A stretch of DNA of 64,000 nt. It comes from Kocuria rosea. GTDB taxonomy: Bacteria; Actinomycetota; Actinomycetes; Actinomycetales; Micrococcaceae. Below the pieces are notes generated by a model, which worked only from the letters and a program-made list of their open reading frames with translations, ran no database searches and was not told the DNA's origin. The position numbers were made by a program, and so were the translations under genes. How positions within the stretch are numbered: position 1 is the first letter of the stretch; every line of letters starts with the position of its first letter. The DNA is taken from positions 1,674,001 to 1,738,000 of the forward strand of contig NZ_CP035103.1 of assembly GCF_006094695.1 (NCBI RefSeq). The letters run 5' to 3'. Below, piece after piece: positions 20,010-29,062 of the stretch.

Positions 20010-20582
20010 TCAGTGGCCGAACGGGTCCTCGTCGACGCCAGGGGTCCAGGTGTGGCCGCCGCGGCCCCAGCCCTCGGCCTTGACCGCCTTCCGGGCCTTG
20101 CGGGACCACTTGTCGTTGAGCCGGTCCACGTAGAGCTTGCCGTCCAGGTGGTCGTACTCGTGCTGCATGACGCGGGCGAACCACCCGGTGGCCTCGAAGT
20201 CGACCGGACGGCCCTCCACGTCGAAGCCGGCGACCCGGACCCAGTCCGCCCGCTTCAGCGGCCAGCTGTAGCCGGGCACGGACAGGCAGCCCTCGGACTC
20301 CTCGTCCGGGTCCGGCGCCTCCTGGGATATCTTCCCCGGCGTCAGCACGGGGTTGACGAGGACGCCGCGCGGCGCCACGTCGTCGTCGTTCTGGAACGTG
20401 TAGGTGAAGATCCGCAGCCCCACGCCGATCTGCGGGGCGGCGAGCCCCACGCCGTGGGCGGCGTCCATGGTCTCGTACATGTCCGCCACGAGGGCGTGCA
20501 GGTCCTCGTCGAACTGCGCCACCTTGGCGGCGGGGCGGTGGAGGACGGGATCGCCGGTGATCACCACGGGACGGACGGCCAT
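20010..20582 (-). CDS. def: Peptide deformylase
   Basis: Metalloenzyme removing the N-formyl group from nascent proteins; 190 residues. All three family motifs are present: GVGLAAPQIG (motif 1), EGCLSVPG with the metal Cys (motif 2) and QHEYDHLDG with two metal histidines and the catalytic Glu (motif 3). The segment before motif 2 (APDPDEESEGCLS) is a little longer than in short deformylases. The ATG at 20582 has AAGGAAG about 6 nt upstream. It lies downstream of tRNA-His on the same strand behind a terminator; a 12-bp palindrome (20621-20632) sits in its leader. Confidence 0.95.
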   Translation of the reverse strand: MAVRPVVITGDPVLHRPAAKVAQFDEDLHALVADMYETMDAAHGVGLAAPQIGVGLRIFTYTFQNDDDVAPRGVLVNPVLTPGKISQEAPDPDEESEGCLSVPGYSWPLKRADWVRVAGFDVEGRPVDFEATGWFARVMQHEYDHLDGKLYVDRLNDKWSRKARKAVKAEGWGRGGHTWTPGVDEDPFGH

Positions 20583-20620
20583 GACGCACTTCCTTCGACT
20601 TGCCGGGGCCTGCGCCCCTT

Positions 20621-20632
20621 CGAACCGGTTCG
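20621..20632. promoter_or_regulatory. 12-bp palindrome upstream of def
   Basis: CGAACCGGTTCG, perfectly self-complementary, 39-50 bp before the def start. It could be an operator or just the base of an RNA hairpin. The half-site spacing does not fit the actinobacterial LexA box. Confidence 0.25.
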
Positions 20633-20640
20633 GGAACGAC

Positions 20641-20674
20641 GAAAGGCCGCCCCGAGTCAACGGGACGGCCTTTC
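20641..20674 (-). terminator. Terminator of tRNA-His
   Basis: Stem GAAAGGCCG (20641-20649) with CGGCCTTTC (20666-20674) and an inner CCCG/CGGG extension after one mismatch. It follows tRNA-His on the minus strand. Confidence 0.7.
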
Positions 20675-20680
20675 ACAGTG

Positions 20681-20755
20681 GGTGAGCGACGGGGGTTGAA
20701 CCCGCGACCTCCTGGACCACAACCAGGCGCTCTGCCGAACTGAGCTACGCCCACC
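20681..20755 (-). tRNA. tRNA-His (anticodon GTG)
   Basis: Acceptor GTGGGCG pairs with CGCTCAC; anticodon stem CCTGG/CCAGG surrounds TTGTGGT. The genome encodes the extra G(-1) typical of tRNA-His, opposite C73. CCA is not encoded. The orn gene lies just upstream, a linkage common in actinobacteria. Confidence 0.95.
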
Positions 20756-20883
20756 ATGAACGCCCGCCGGAAGACCTGCTTCCGCTGGGCAACGCATACG
20801 AGTGTACCGCATTCCCGGAGGGCTCCGGACCACGCCGGGACCCCCGCCCGTCCGGGCCGGGGTCCCGGCGCCGGACGGGGGAC

Positions 20884-21501
20884 TCAGGCGCCCGTGCGGG
20901 ACGCGGCGATCTCCGCGGCGATGCCCTTCGCGGTCACCGAGTCCGGCCCCGGCTCGGCGGCGAACACGGCGCGGCGGTAGTACCGCAGCTCGTCGATCGA
21001 GTCCCGGATGTCGCCCAGGGCCCGGTGGTTGCCGGTCTTCGGCGGGGCCTGGAAGTAGGCGCGCGGGAACCACCGGCGGGAGAGCTCCTTGATGGTGGAG
21101 ACGTCGATCACGCGGTAGTGCAGGTGCGCCACGAGCTCCGGCATGTCGCGCACCAGGAACGTGCGGTCCGTGCCCACCGAGTTCCCGCCCAGCGGGGCCT
21201 TGCCGGGCTCGGGCACCCACTCCTTGATGTAGGCGAGGACCTGCTCCTGCGCCTGCTCCATCGTCAGACCGGAGGGGAGCTCGTCGAGCAGCTTGGAGGA
21301 GGTGTGCATGTTCCGCACGAAGTCCCCCATCTGCGCCAGCGCCGCCTCGTCCGGGCGGATCACGACGTCGACGCCCTCCCCGAGGACGTTGAGCTCGTCG
21401 TCGGTGACGAGCGCCGCGACCTCGATCAGGGCGTCGTCCTCGATGGACAGCCCCGTCATCTCGCAGTCGATCCACACAATGCGTCCGTTCGAATTAGCCA
21501 C
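20884..21501 (-). CDS. orn: Oligoribonuclease
   Basis: 3'-5' exonuclease of the DEDDh family that degrades 2-5 nt RNA fragments, including pGpG from cyclic-di-GMP turnover. The 205 residues show the Exo I motif IVWIDCEMTGL (Asp, Glu), Exo II around GTDRTFLVRDMPE, and Exo III HRALGDIRDSI with the catalytic His and Asp. GTG at 21501 begins the protein; TAGATT 6 nt upstream and the lack of a Shine-Dalgarno suggest a leaderless mRNA. tRNA-His lies downstream on the same strand. Confidence 0.95.
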   Translation of the reverse strand: MANSNGRIVWIDCEMTGLSIEDDALIEVAALVTDDELNVLGEGVDVVIRPDEAALAQMGDFVRNMHTSSKLLDELPSGLTMEQAQEQVLAYIKEWVPEPGKAPLGGNSVGTDRTFLVRDMPELVAHLHYRVIDVSTIKELSRRWFPRAYFQAPPKTGNHRALGDIRDSIDELRYYRRAVFAAEPGPDSVTAKGIAAEIAASRTGA

Positions 21502-21507
21502 CCGGAC

Positions 21508-21513
21508 AATCTA
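21508..21513 (-). promoter_or_regulatory. -10 box of orn, leaderless type
   Basis: TAGATT with 6 nt to the GTG at 21501. Confidence 0.55.
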
Positions 21514-21657
21514 CCGTGCCGCCCCGACGCCGCCGGTCGCCGCCGGGACCGGTCGGGGACTCCCCGAGGAGCCGGGGATAGGATCGGGGCGACCACGGGT
21601 CCGTGCTGCGCCCAGCCGGGGCGCCCGCAGCCACCGGACGGGCGCATCGGGAGAGCA

Positions 21658-23229
21658 GTGCAGACCACTTCGACGACGCCGGCGCCGGGCGAGGGACCCG
21701 ACGGCGTCCGGCCGCCGGCGGATCCCGGGAGCTCGTGGTACGACTCCGACTCGCTCCTGCGGACGGTGCTCATGGGCACGCTCGGCTCGCTCATGCTCCT
21801 GGTCGGCTCCCTGGGCGTCGGCTGGCTCGCCTCCGTCTCCCCGCTGCGGCAGGCGCCGGTCATCATCGGCATGCGCTTCACGACTACCGGGGTGATCGTC
21901 TCCATCCTCCTGCTCGCCGTGGGCGGGATGCTCCTGATCCGTGAGTGGCTGCGCCTGGGGCAGAAGCTCAACACGTGGGGACCCGGCAGCGGCCGGTGGG
22001 TGCTCATCGCCATCGCGGCGTGGGCCGCCCCCATGCTCGTCACGATCCCCCTGTTCAGCCGGGACGTGTACTCCTACATCGGCCAGGGCCGGGTGATGGC
22101 CAGCGGGCTGAACCCCTACGAGCACGGCGTCTCCACGATCGACAACTTCTTCCAGCTCGGGGCCGACCAGATGTGGTCGGAGTCCCCGCCGCCCTACGGG
22201 CCGCTCTTCCTGTGGCTCGAGCAGTTCGTGGTGGCCGTCACCGGCGCGGACCCGGACGCCGGGGTGCTCTGGTTCCGGGGGATGTGCGTGCTCGCCGTGA
22301 TCGCCTGCATGTGGCTGGTCCCGCGGCTCGCGCGGCTGCACGGCATCAACCCGGCCCGGGCCCTGTGGCTCAGCGTGGCGAACCCCCTGTTCCTCACGAA
22401 CTTCATCGTCTCCGTGCACAACGACGCCATCATGATCGCCCTCGCCCTCGGCGGCACCTACGCCGCCGCGGTGCACCGCAACTGGAAGGGCGGTCTGCTC
22501 GGGACCACGCTCGTCACGCTGTCCGTGGCGATCAAGCCCATCACCCTCGTCTTCCTGCCCTTCATCGGCCTGCTGTGGGCGGGCCGGAACGCGTCGTGGA
22601 CCCGCCGCTTCGTCATCTGGTTCCTGGTCCTCGTCTACGCGGTCGCCCTGCTCGGGCTGATGGGTCTGCTCAACGGCTTCGGCTTCGGCTGGGTCTCCGC
22701 CATGTCCACCCCCGGCTCCGTGTCCATCTGGTACGCCCCGGTGGGTCTCGCCGGCGTGCTCGCCACCACCCTGGCCGCGGCCGTGGGCGCCGACGCGGGC
22801 CAGTGGCGGGAGGTGGTCCACACGGCGGGCCAGGCCCTCGCGGTGCCCGTCATCCTCTGGCTGATGTTCGTGGGCCGGGACGAGCGGATCATCCGCCGGC
22901 TGACCTGGGCGTTCGCCGCGATCGTGCTGTTCTCCCCGATGATCCAGGCCTGGTACGTGGTGTGGCTCATCCCGCTGTTCGCGGTCACGGGCATCCGCAG
23001 CGACTGGCAGGTCGACATCCTGTTCTTCCTCACCGTCTTCTTCATGATCTACGCGGTCTCCGACCAGCTGGACGTCTTCCCGTACCTGGACCTCGACCTC
23101 AGCTCCGGCCGGCTGATCGCGGCGGTCGTCGCCCTCTCCTACGGCGTGTACCTGTGGTTCATCGACCCGGCGACCCGGCGGCTCTTCCGCGGCCGCTACC
23201 AGCCCCCGGTGCAGAGCGCCGTGATCTGA
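21658..23229 (+). CDS. MptB-like polyprenol-phosphomannose-dependent alpha-1,6-mannosyltransferase
   Basis: A GT-C type integral membrane glycosyltransferase of 523 residues with about a dozen hydrophobic segments. After a hydrophilic N-terminus (residues 1-30) and two membrane segments comes the characteristic loop IPLFSRDVYSYIGQGRVM and GLNPYEHG (about residues 130-155), where the Asp after SR is expected to be catalytic, and later SPPPYGPLFLW and SVHNDAIMIA. The family extends the alpha-1,6-mannan core of lipomannan in actinobacteria; Micrococcaceae make lipomannan, so this fits. GTG at 21658 is the start I favour (AGAGCA just upstream, weak). It is monocistronic. MptA versus MptB cannot be separated by eye. 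Confidence 0.82.
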   Translation: MQTTSTTPAPGEGPDGVRPPADPGSSWYDSDSLLRTVLMGTLGSLMLLVGSLGVGWLASVSPLRQAPVIIGMRFTTTGVIVSILLLAVGGMLLIREWLRLGQKLNTWGPGSGRWVLIAIAAWAAPMLVTIPLFSRDVYSYIGQGRVMASGLNPYEHGVSTIDNFFQLGADQMWSESPPPYGPLFLWLEQFVVAVTGADPDAGVLWFRGMCVLAVIACMWLVPRLARLHGINPARALWLSVANPLFLTNFIVSVHNDAIMIALALGGTYAAAVHRNWKGGLLGTTLVTLSVAIKPITLVFLPFIGLLWAGRNASWTRRFVIWFLVLVYAVALLGLMGLLNGFGFGWVSAMSTPGSVSIWYAPVGLAGVLATTLAAAVGADAGQWREVVHTAGQALAVPVILWLMFVGRDERIIRRLTWAFAAIVLFSPMIQAWYVVWLIPLFAVTGIRSDWQVDILFFLTVFFMIYAVSDQLDVFPYLDLDLSSGRLIAAVVALSYGVYLWFIDPATRRLFRGRYQPPVQSAVI

Positions 23230-23256
23230 GGAGCCGGTGTGGCCCCCGCGAGTTGA

Positions 23257-23262
23257 TAAACT
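23257..23262 (+). promoter_or_regulatory. Candidate -10 box of tRNA-Arg
   Basis: TAAACT in an AT-richer patch 36 nt before the tRNA 5' end. Confidence 0.45.
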
Positions 23263-23298
23263 CGACCGCGGTGCCCGGGACGCGGTCCCGGGCGGCAC

Positions 23299-23371
23299 GC
23301 CCCAGTAGCTCAGTGGATAGAGCAGGAGCCTTCTAATCTCTTGGTCGGGGGTTCGACTCCCTCCTGGGGCA
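23299..23371 (+). tRNA. tRNA-Arg (anticodon TCT)
   Basis: Acceptor GCCCCAG pairs with CTGGGGC; D-arm GCTC/GAGC; anticodon loop CTTCTAA gives TCT; T-arm GGGGG/CCCTC with TTCGACT. The anticodon stem contains one weak pair. CCA is not encoded. Confidence 0.93.
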
Positions 23372-24098
23372 CACTCGCGATCCCCGCCATTCCGGCCCTC
23401 ATGGCTCAGGGTGGCGGGGATCTCGTCGTCTCCGACGCCAGATCCGACGGCAGATCCGACGGCACGTCGTGCTGCGGTGCCCGGCGGGATCTCTCCGGTG
23501 GCGAGACGCACGGCCCTTGCGGGCAGGGCCGGCGGACCGGATGAGCGTGCCGGCGCCCGTTCGGTGGACCGGTACCTCCGAGCGGAGCGGAGGCGGGGTA
23601 GGCTGTGCGGTGGGCACGCAGATCTCGCCGTCTGTGTGTCCGCGGCTCGCTCGGTCTTACTGGACCGGGCGGGCCATCTTTCGTCGGTGGCGGAGCCGGC
23701 AGGTGCTGAGCGGCGTCCCGGCAGGCGCCCGGAGCCGGAGCACTTTCCCGCCACACCCCGGACGACCGGCCCACCTGCGGCCCTCGGCGGGCACGGCCCG
23801 GCCGTCCCCTCCCAGGCAGTCCTGCCGGTGCCTCTCCCCGAGCTACAACCCGCTCTGGATTGTTTGCGGTCGCGAAAGTGTGGACAAGCACCACCCTGTG
23901 AATTCGCATACGTTAAGTAGCACATCGAGGGGTGCAGTGTTCCGGCCACCTGAGCTCCGCGCCAGGACGGACGAGGAGCCGGAGCAGCACCTCCGCGACG
24001 ACCCCGGCGGCAGCCCGCCGGGACGGCCGCAGTTCCCGGACGGGGTGCCCGGGGCGGCCGCGGACCACGCGTCCGGATCCGATTCAGGGGGAGGAACC
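23372..24098. other. Gene-poor region after tRNA-Arg
   Basis: 727 bases without a convincing gene. After the tRNA terminator come two copies of the 12-mer CAGATCCGACGG-like unit (about 23438-23462), a TAGGCT box at 23599-23604 with no start codon in good context after it, and an AT-richer stretch (23850-23925) with TACGTT at 23909-23914 that may drive the small gene at 24099. The frame continuous with that gene is open through here, but its codon third positions are not biased like real genes nearby. A small RNA is possible but no known family is recognised. Confidence 0.4.
23379..23422 (+). terminator. Terminator of tRNA-Arg
   Basis: 11-bp stem GATCCCCGCCA / TGGCGGGGATC (23379-23389 / 23412-23422) with a 22-nt apical part that can pair internally (CCCT/AGGG), 8 nt after the tRNA. 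Confidence 0.65.
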
Positions 24099-24329
24099 AT
24101 GAGCGTCACCATCATCAGGCAGTGGACCGGCCGGGGGGCCCGTTACTACCACTACGACACGGTGGAGGAGGCCACGGAGGACACCCGTGACTTCATCGTC
24201 CGCAACGTCGGCCCGGACATCGATCCGCAGCAGCTGGAGGCGATCACCCGGGGCGTCGTCGCGCTGCACTGCATGCACCTCGACTTCCGGGAGGACTGCA
24301 TCGTGGTCGAGCCGGGGCACGCCGCCTAG
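24099..24329 (+). CDS. Small orphan protein, 76 residues
   Basis: Hypothetical protein. Coding is supported by a strong GGGGGAGGA ribosome binding site about 5 nt before the ATG at 24099 and by GC-biased third codon positions throughout. The sequence is acidic in its centre (VEEATEDTRDFIV) and contains a single Cys in ALHCMHLDF plus several His. No membrane segment, signal peptide or known motif. It precedes a 13-bp hairpin terminator, so it is transcribed alone. I do not recognise the family. Confidence 0.65.
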   Translation: MSVTIIRQWTGRGARYYHYDTVEEATEDTRDFIVRNVGPDIDPQQLEAITRGVVALHCMHLDFREDCIVVEPGHAA

Positions 24330-24765
24330 TCGAACGGACCGCACGGGGGCCGGCGGCGAACCGGGCACGGCGCCGCTGCGCCGTGCCCGGGAGACTGCGG
24401 GGGTCGTCGCACGCGAGGCCGACCGCCGCCTCCCGTCCGGGCGCCCGCACTGCACCGGCACCGGCCTGCCGTGGCGAGATCGCGGCCGACGCCCGTGGCT
24501 GACGTCCGCGGTCGATGCCCCGCCGCGCGGAGCGACGGCTCCGAGGGGCGGGGCGACGGCTCCGCGCAGCGGGGCGACGCGCGGGGACGGGGTGGGCGCG
24601 GCGCCCGCTCCGGCGGTCCGGGCGCCGTGCCGGCCCCGAAAACCGGGCCGCGGTGCATCCACAGGAGCCCCTGGGCCGGTAGTAGGGGTGAGGACACCCG
24701 CGCAGGATGTCGTCCGGCAGGCCGTCACCTGTCAGGCCACTGCAACGAACATCGAGGTGAGTCCG
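24330..24765. other. Region between two small orphan genes
   Basis: 436 bases. It contains the terminator of the upstream gene, two adjacent 21-bp near-repeats of the form RGCGACGGCTCCG plus 8 nt (24531-24551, 24552-24572) with a partial third copy, and the string TAGTAGGGGT (about 24680) of unclear meaning. No gene is supported. Confidence 0.35.
24361..24390 (+). terminator. Terminator of the 76-residue orphan gene
   Basis: Perfect 13-bp stem CCGGGCACGGCGC / GCGCCGTGCCCGG with a 4-nt loop, 32 nt after the stop codon. Confidence 0.65.
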
Positions 24766-24900
24766 ATGGCCCGGATCCGACTCTGCCAGTGCGGCGCCCC
24801 ACCGCTCTACGGCCCGTGGTGCTGGGCATGCTCCCACGAGCAGGAGCGGCACCGGGAGCCCCTCGCCGTCATCGCCTGGAACGCCGTCGACATCGACTGA
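24766..24900 (+). CDS. 44-residue Cys-rich small protein, putative zinc-binding
   Basis: Short gene starting at the ATG 24766, with GAGGTGAG as ribosome binding site 5-7 nt upstream. The product carries four cysteines arranged CQC near residue 7 and CWAC near residue 19, followed by SHEQERH with two histidines, spacing that could bind one zinc ion (zinc-knuckle or ribbon-like). The last third (PLAVIAWNAVDID) is hydrophobic then acidic. No known family is recognised. It stands 205 bp before the SSB paralogue gene on the same strand. Too small for confident function; coding is supported mainly by the ribosome binding site and the Cys pattern. Confidence 0.55.
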   Translation: MARIRLCQCGAPPLYGPWCWACSHEQERHREPLAVIAWNAVDID

Positions 24901-25105
24901 CGGGCGCTCGCGGACCGTGAGCCGGTCTCACGCTGGTCGCCCGGCGGTCGCACTGCACAGCGCGTGGTCCCGGAACCCGAGGAGCGCGGCCGTCCACAAC
25001 CGGGGCCCGCCCGCCGCGGCGGCACCGGCTCCGGCAGGACGCTGGGTGCACCCCGCCACCGGGGCCAGCACCGGCCGCACCGGCCGCCGTCCAGAGGAGT
25101 TCCCG

Positions 25106-25699
25106 ATGACCGAGCAGATCACCGTCCGCGGCTACGTGGCCACGGATCCCGAGTCCCGCAGCCTGCCCGACGGCACCGTGGTGGTGACCTTCCGCCTCGC
25201 CTCCACCCCGCGCTGGTTCGACCAGCAGGCCGGTGCGTGGCGGGACGGGCACACCAACTGGTTCTCCGTCCAGGCGTTCCGTTCGCTGGGGCTCAACGCG
25301 CTGGCCAGCATCAAGAAGGGCCAGCCCGTGGTGGTGGTCGGCAAGCTCAAGGTCCGGTTCTGGGAGGGCGAGCACGGGCGCAACACGGCCGTGGACGTGG
25401 ACGCGGTGTCCCTGGGGCACGACCTCGCCCTCGGCACGGCCTGCTTCCAGCGCACCGTGAGCTCCTCGCCGCCCGCCGAGCAGACGGGGGAGCGGCCCGC
25501 CGGACAGACCGAGGACGCGGCGGCGACCGGGGCCGCGGACGCCCCGGCGGCCCCGGACGGGGACCCGTCGGAGTCGAGCGGCGACCCCGACGGCGGGGCC
25601 CCCGTGCTCCCGGAGGGCGTCGACCCGGAGACCGGTGAGCTCCTCGGGGCCGCTGCCGGGCCGGGACGGCGCCCGCGCCGCCAGCCCGCCACCGCCTGA
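25106..25699 (+). CDS. Single-stranded DNA-binding protein paralogue lacking the acidic tip
   Basis: A 197-residue SSB. Residues 1-112 form the OB fold (ITVRGYVATDPE, VVVTFRLASTPRWFD, TNWFSVQAF, KGQPVVVVGKLKVRFW). The rest is a Pro/Ala/Asp/Gly-rich linker, and the protein ends in a basic RRPRRQPATA-like tail. The DDDIPF-type acidic tip, by which housekeeping SSB recruits repair and replication proteins, is absent. In M. tuberculosis an SSB-like gene (Rv2478c) also sits beside the EttA gene, so this is probably the SsbB-type paralogue; the housekeeping ssb is expected elsewhere next to rpsF/rpsR. AGAGGAG lies about 6 nt before the ATG at 25106. Confidence 0.88.
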   Translation: MTEQITVRGYVATDPESRSLPDGTVVVTFRLASTPRWFDQQAGAWRDGHTNWFSVQAFRSLGLNALASIKKGQPVVVVGKLKVRFWEGEHGRNTAVDVDAVSLGHDLALGTACFQRTVSSSPPAEQTGERPAGQTEDAAATGAADAPAAPDGDPSESSGDPDGGAPVLPEGVDPETGELLGAAAGPGRRPRRQPATA

Positions 25700-25808
25700 G
25701 CTTCCCGGGCGGAGCCGTCCCGGCGCGGGGACGGAGCCGGGGCTGCGGCGCCCCAGCCCCCGGTCCGTCCCCGCCCGGTGGCCGCCCCTCGGCCTCCGCC
25801 GGGCGGGG

Positions 25809-25814
25809 TAGCCT
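25809..25814 (+). promoter_or_regulatory. -10 box of ettA, leaderless type
   Basis: TAGCCT with 7 nt to the ATG at 25822. Confidence 0.6.
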
Positions 25815-25821
25815 TGAGGGC

Positions 25822-27504
<1,683 letters not shown>

Positions 27505-27535
27505 CGCAGGGCCGGGCCCGGAGCCCGTGCCGCCC

Positions 27536-27588
27536 GAGGGGCCCGCCGGGCGGGAAGGAGCAGCTCCTTCCCGCCCGGCGGGCCCCTC
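27536..27588. terminator. Bidirectional terminator, ettA / tesB
   Basis: Perfect 25-bp inverted repeat (27536-27560 / 27564-27588) with a 3-nt loop between convergent genes, one of the two longest stems in the window. Confidence 0.85.
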
Positions 27589-27606
27589 CGGCGTGCTCCG
27601 GTGCGG

Positions 27607-28497
27607 TCAGGAGAACTCCGGGAAGCGCATCATGCCCTCCTGGGCGGTCGTGGCGACGAGCCGGCCGTCCCGGGAGAACATCCGGCCCACTCCGAGGCCG
27701 CGGGCCGAGGAGGCGTTGGGGGAGGACTGCACGTAGAGCAGCCACTCGTCTGCGCGGGTCTCCCGGTGCCACCACATCGCGTGGTCGAGGGAGGCGATGT
27801 TCATGCCGGGCTCGATCCACGTCCTGCCGTGCAGGCGCAGGATGGGCTCGAGCAGCGTGTAGTCGCTCGCGTAGGCGAGCGCGGCGCGGTGGATGTTCGG
27901 GTCGTCCGGCAGCGGCTTGAGGGTCTTGATCCACACCGCGTTGAACGGCTCTCCCCGGGAGTCCGGCTTGAAGTAGATCGGCTCCGTGATGTACCGCATG
28001 TCGAAGGGCCGCTCGTGCGCGATCGCCTGCGCCTCGGGGGCGTCGACGTGGCCCAGCAGCTCCACGGCGCTGGGCAGGGACTCCGGCTGGGGCAGGTTCC
28101 GGGGGGACTCGTCCTGGTGGTCCAGGCCCCGGGCCGGGACCTGGAAGGACGCGATGGCCGAGAGGATGGCGCGCCCGTCCTGGTAGGCGTGCACGCGGCG
28201 GGCGGAGAAGGACCGCCCGTCCCGGATCCGCTCCACGCCGAAGGTGATCGGCTGGGACACGTCCCCGGCGCGCAGGAAGTACGCGTGCATCGAGTGGATG
28301 ATCCGCTCCGGCTCCACGGTGCGCATGGCGGCGGTCGCGGCCTGCGCCAGGACCTGCCCGCCGTAGACCCGGCCGCGTGCGGGGGAGATGGAGTGGCCCA
28401 CGTAGATGTCCTCGAGCGTGCGCGCGCCACCCCCGTCCGCGAGGTCGAGCATGTCGAGCAGGGCCTGCGTGGGGTCCGGGATCGGGCTGTAGGTCAT
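27607..28497 (-). CDS. tesB: Acyl-CoA thioesterase II
   Basis: Hydrolyses acyl-CoA to free acid and CoA; 296 residues, double hot-dog TesB fold. Visible blocks are the N-terminal SPARGRVYGGQVLAQA, SMHAYFLRAGD with the conserved His, and in the second half SDYTLLEP and IASLDHAMWWH, where the catalytic Asp of the Asp-Thr-Gln triad lies. I place the start at the ATG 28497 (MTYSPIPDP) rather than six codons upstream, because TAGAGT lies exactly 7 nt before it. Physiological role probably acyl-CoA recycling; the next gene, divergent, is another thioesterase. Confidence 0.92.
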   Translation of the reverse strand: MTYSPIPDPTQALLDMLDLADGGGARTLEDIYVGHSISPARGRVYGGQVLAQAATAAMRTVEPERIIHSMHAYFLRAGDVSQPITFGVERIRDGRSFSARRVHAYQDGRAILSAIASFQVPARGLDHQDESPRNLPQPESLPSAVELLGHVDAPEAQAIAHERPFDMRYITEPIYFKPDSRGEPFNAVWIKTLKPLPDDPNIHRAALAYASDYTLLEPILRLHGRTWIEPGMNIASLDHAMWWHRETRADEWLLYVQSSPNASSARGLGVGRMFSRDGRLVATTAQEGMMRFPEFS

Positions 28498-28504
28498 GGC
28501 CTTC

Positions 28505-28510
28505 ACTCTA
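28505..28510 (-). promoter_or_regulatory. -10 box of tesB, leaderless type
   Basis: TAGAGT with 7 nt to the ATG at 28497. It supports that start over the upstream in-frame ATG. Confidence 0.6.
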
Positions 28511-28571
28511 GCCAAGCCGCTGGTCGCGCCGGGGCGCGTCCGGCGCGCCCGGGTGTGATGGGATGGGGAGC

Positions 28572-29057
28572 ATGTCTTCGCTGCTGATCCCCATCCAGAT
28601 GCGCTTCGGCGACATCGACAGCTACGGCCACGTCAACAACGTCACCATGCTCCAGTACCTCGAGGACGCCCGGGTCAGGCTCATGGCCCGTCCGCTGCCC
28701 GAGGACGCCGCCGCGGGGGTGCCGGAGGGCGCGACGTTCCGCACCCTGCTGGGGGACCTGATGACCGTGATCGGCCGGCAGGAGGTCGAGTACACGCAGC
28801 AGCTGCTGTACCGCGACGACCCGGTGTCCGTGCGGGTGTGGGTCTCCTCCGTGGGCGGGTCGAGCTTCGTGCTGGACTACGCGGTCCAGGAGGAAGACGG
28901 TTCGCGCGTCTACGCCGTGGCCCAGACGGTCGTCGTCGTGATCGACCGCTCCTCCGGACGGCCGGTGCGCCTCGACGACACGCAGCGGGGCCTGCTCGAG
29001 CAGTGGCAGGACGCCCCGACCCGCTTCGCCCGCCGGCCCGCGCCGGCGGAGGCCTGA
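28572..29057 (+). CDS. Hot-dog thioesterase (4HBT/YbgC-like)
   Basis: A 161-residue single hot-dog domain acyl-CoA thioesterase. The catalytic Asp lies in MRFGDIDSYGHVNN (about residue 14) and the acyl-CoA-binding pattern VEYTQQLLYRDDPVSVRVWV follows. The ATG at 28572 follows GGGGAG by 2 nt and an in-frame ATG three codons earlier is an alternative. It corresponds in position to Rv2475c of M. tuberculosis. The next gene follows after 5 nt, so they are co-transcribed. Substrate unknown. Confidence 0.9.
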   Translation: MSSLLIPIQMRFGDIDSYGHVNNVTMLQYLEDARVRLMARPLPEDAAAGVPEGATFRTLLGDLMTVIGRQEVEYTQQLLYRDDPVSVRVWVSSVGGSSFVLDYAVQEEDGSRVYAVAQTVVVVIDRSSGRPVRLDDTQRGLLEQWQDAPTRFARRPAPAEA

Positions 29058-29062
29058 GCCCC

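Noticed and set aside
20621..20632. CGAACCGGTTCG palindrome as a LexA box
   Set aside because: Actinobacterial LexA sites have GAAC-N4-GTTC. Here the half sites are only 2 nt apart.
23469..24098. Upstream extension of the 76-residue gene frame to 23469
   Set aside because: Third codon positions are not GC-biased in this part, no ribosome binding site precedes the upstream starts, and the strong GGGGGAGGA marks 24099.
23299..25105. tRNA-Arg as the attachment site of an integrated element
   Set aside because: No copy of the tRNA 3' end was found downstream and there is no integrase or phage gene nearby.
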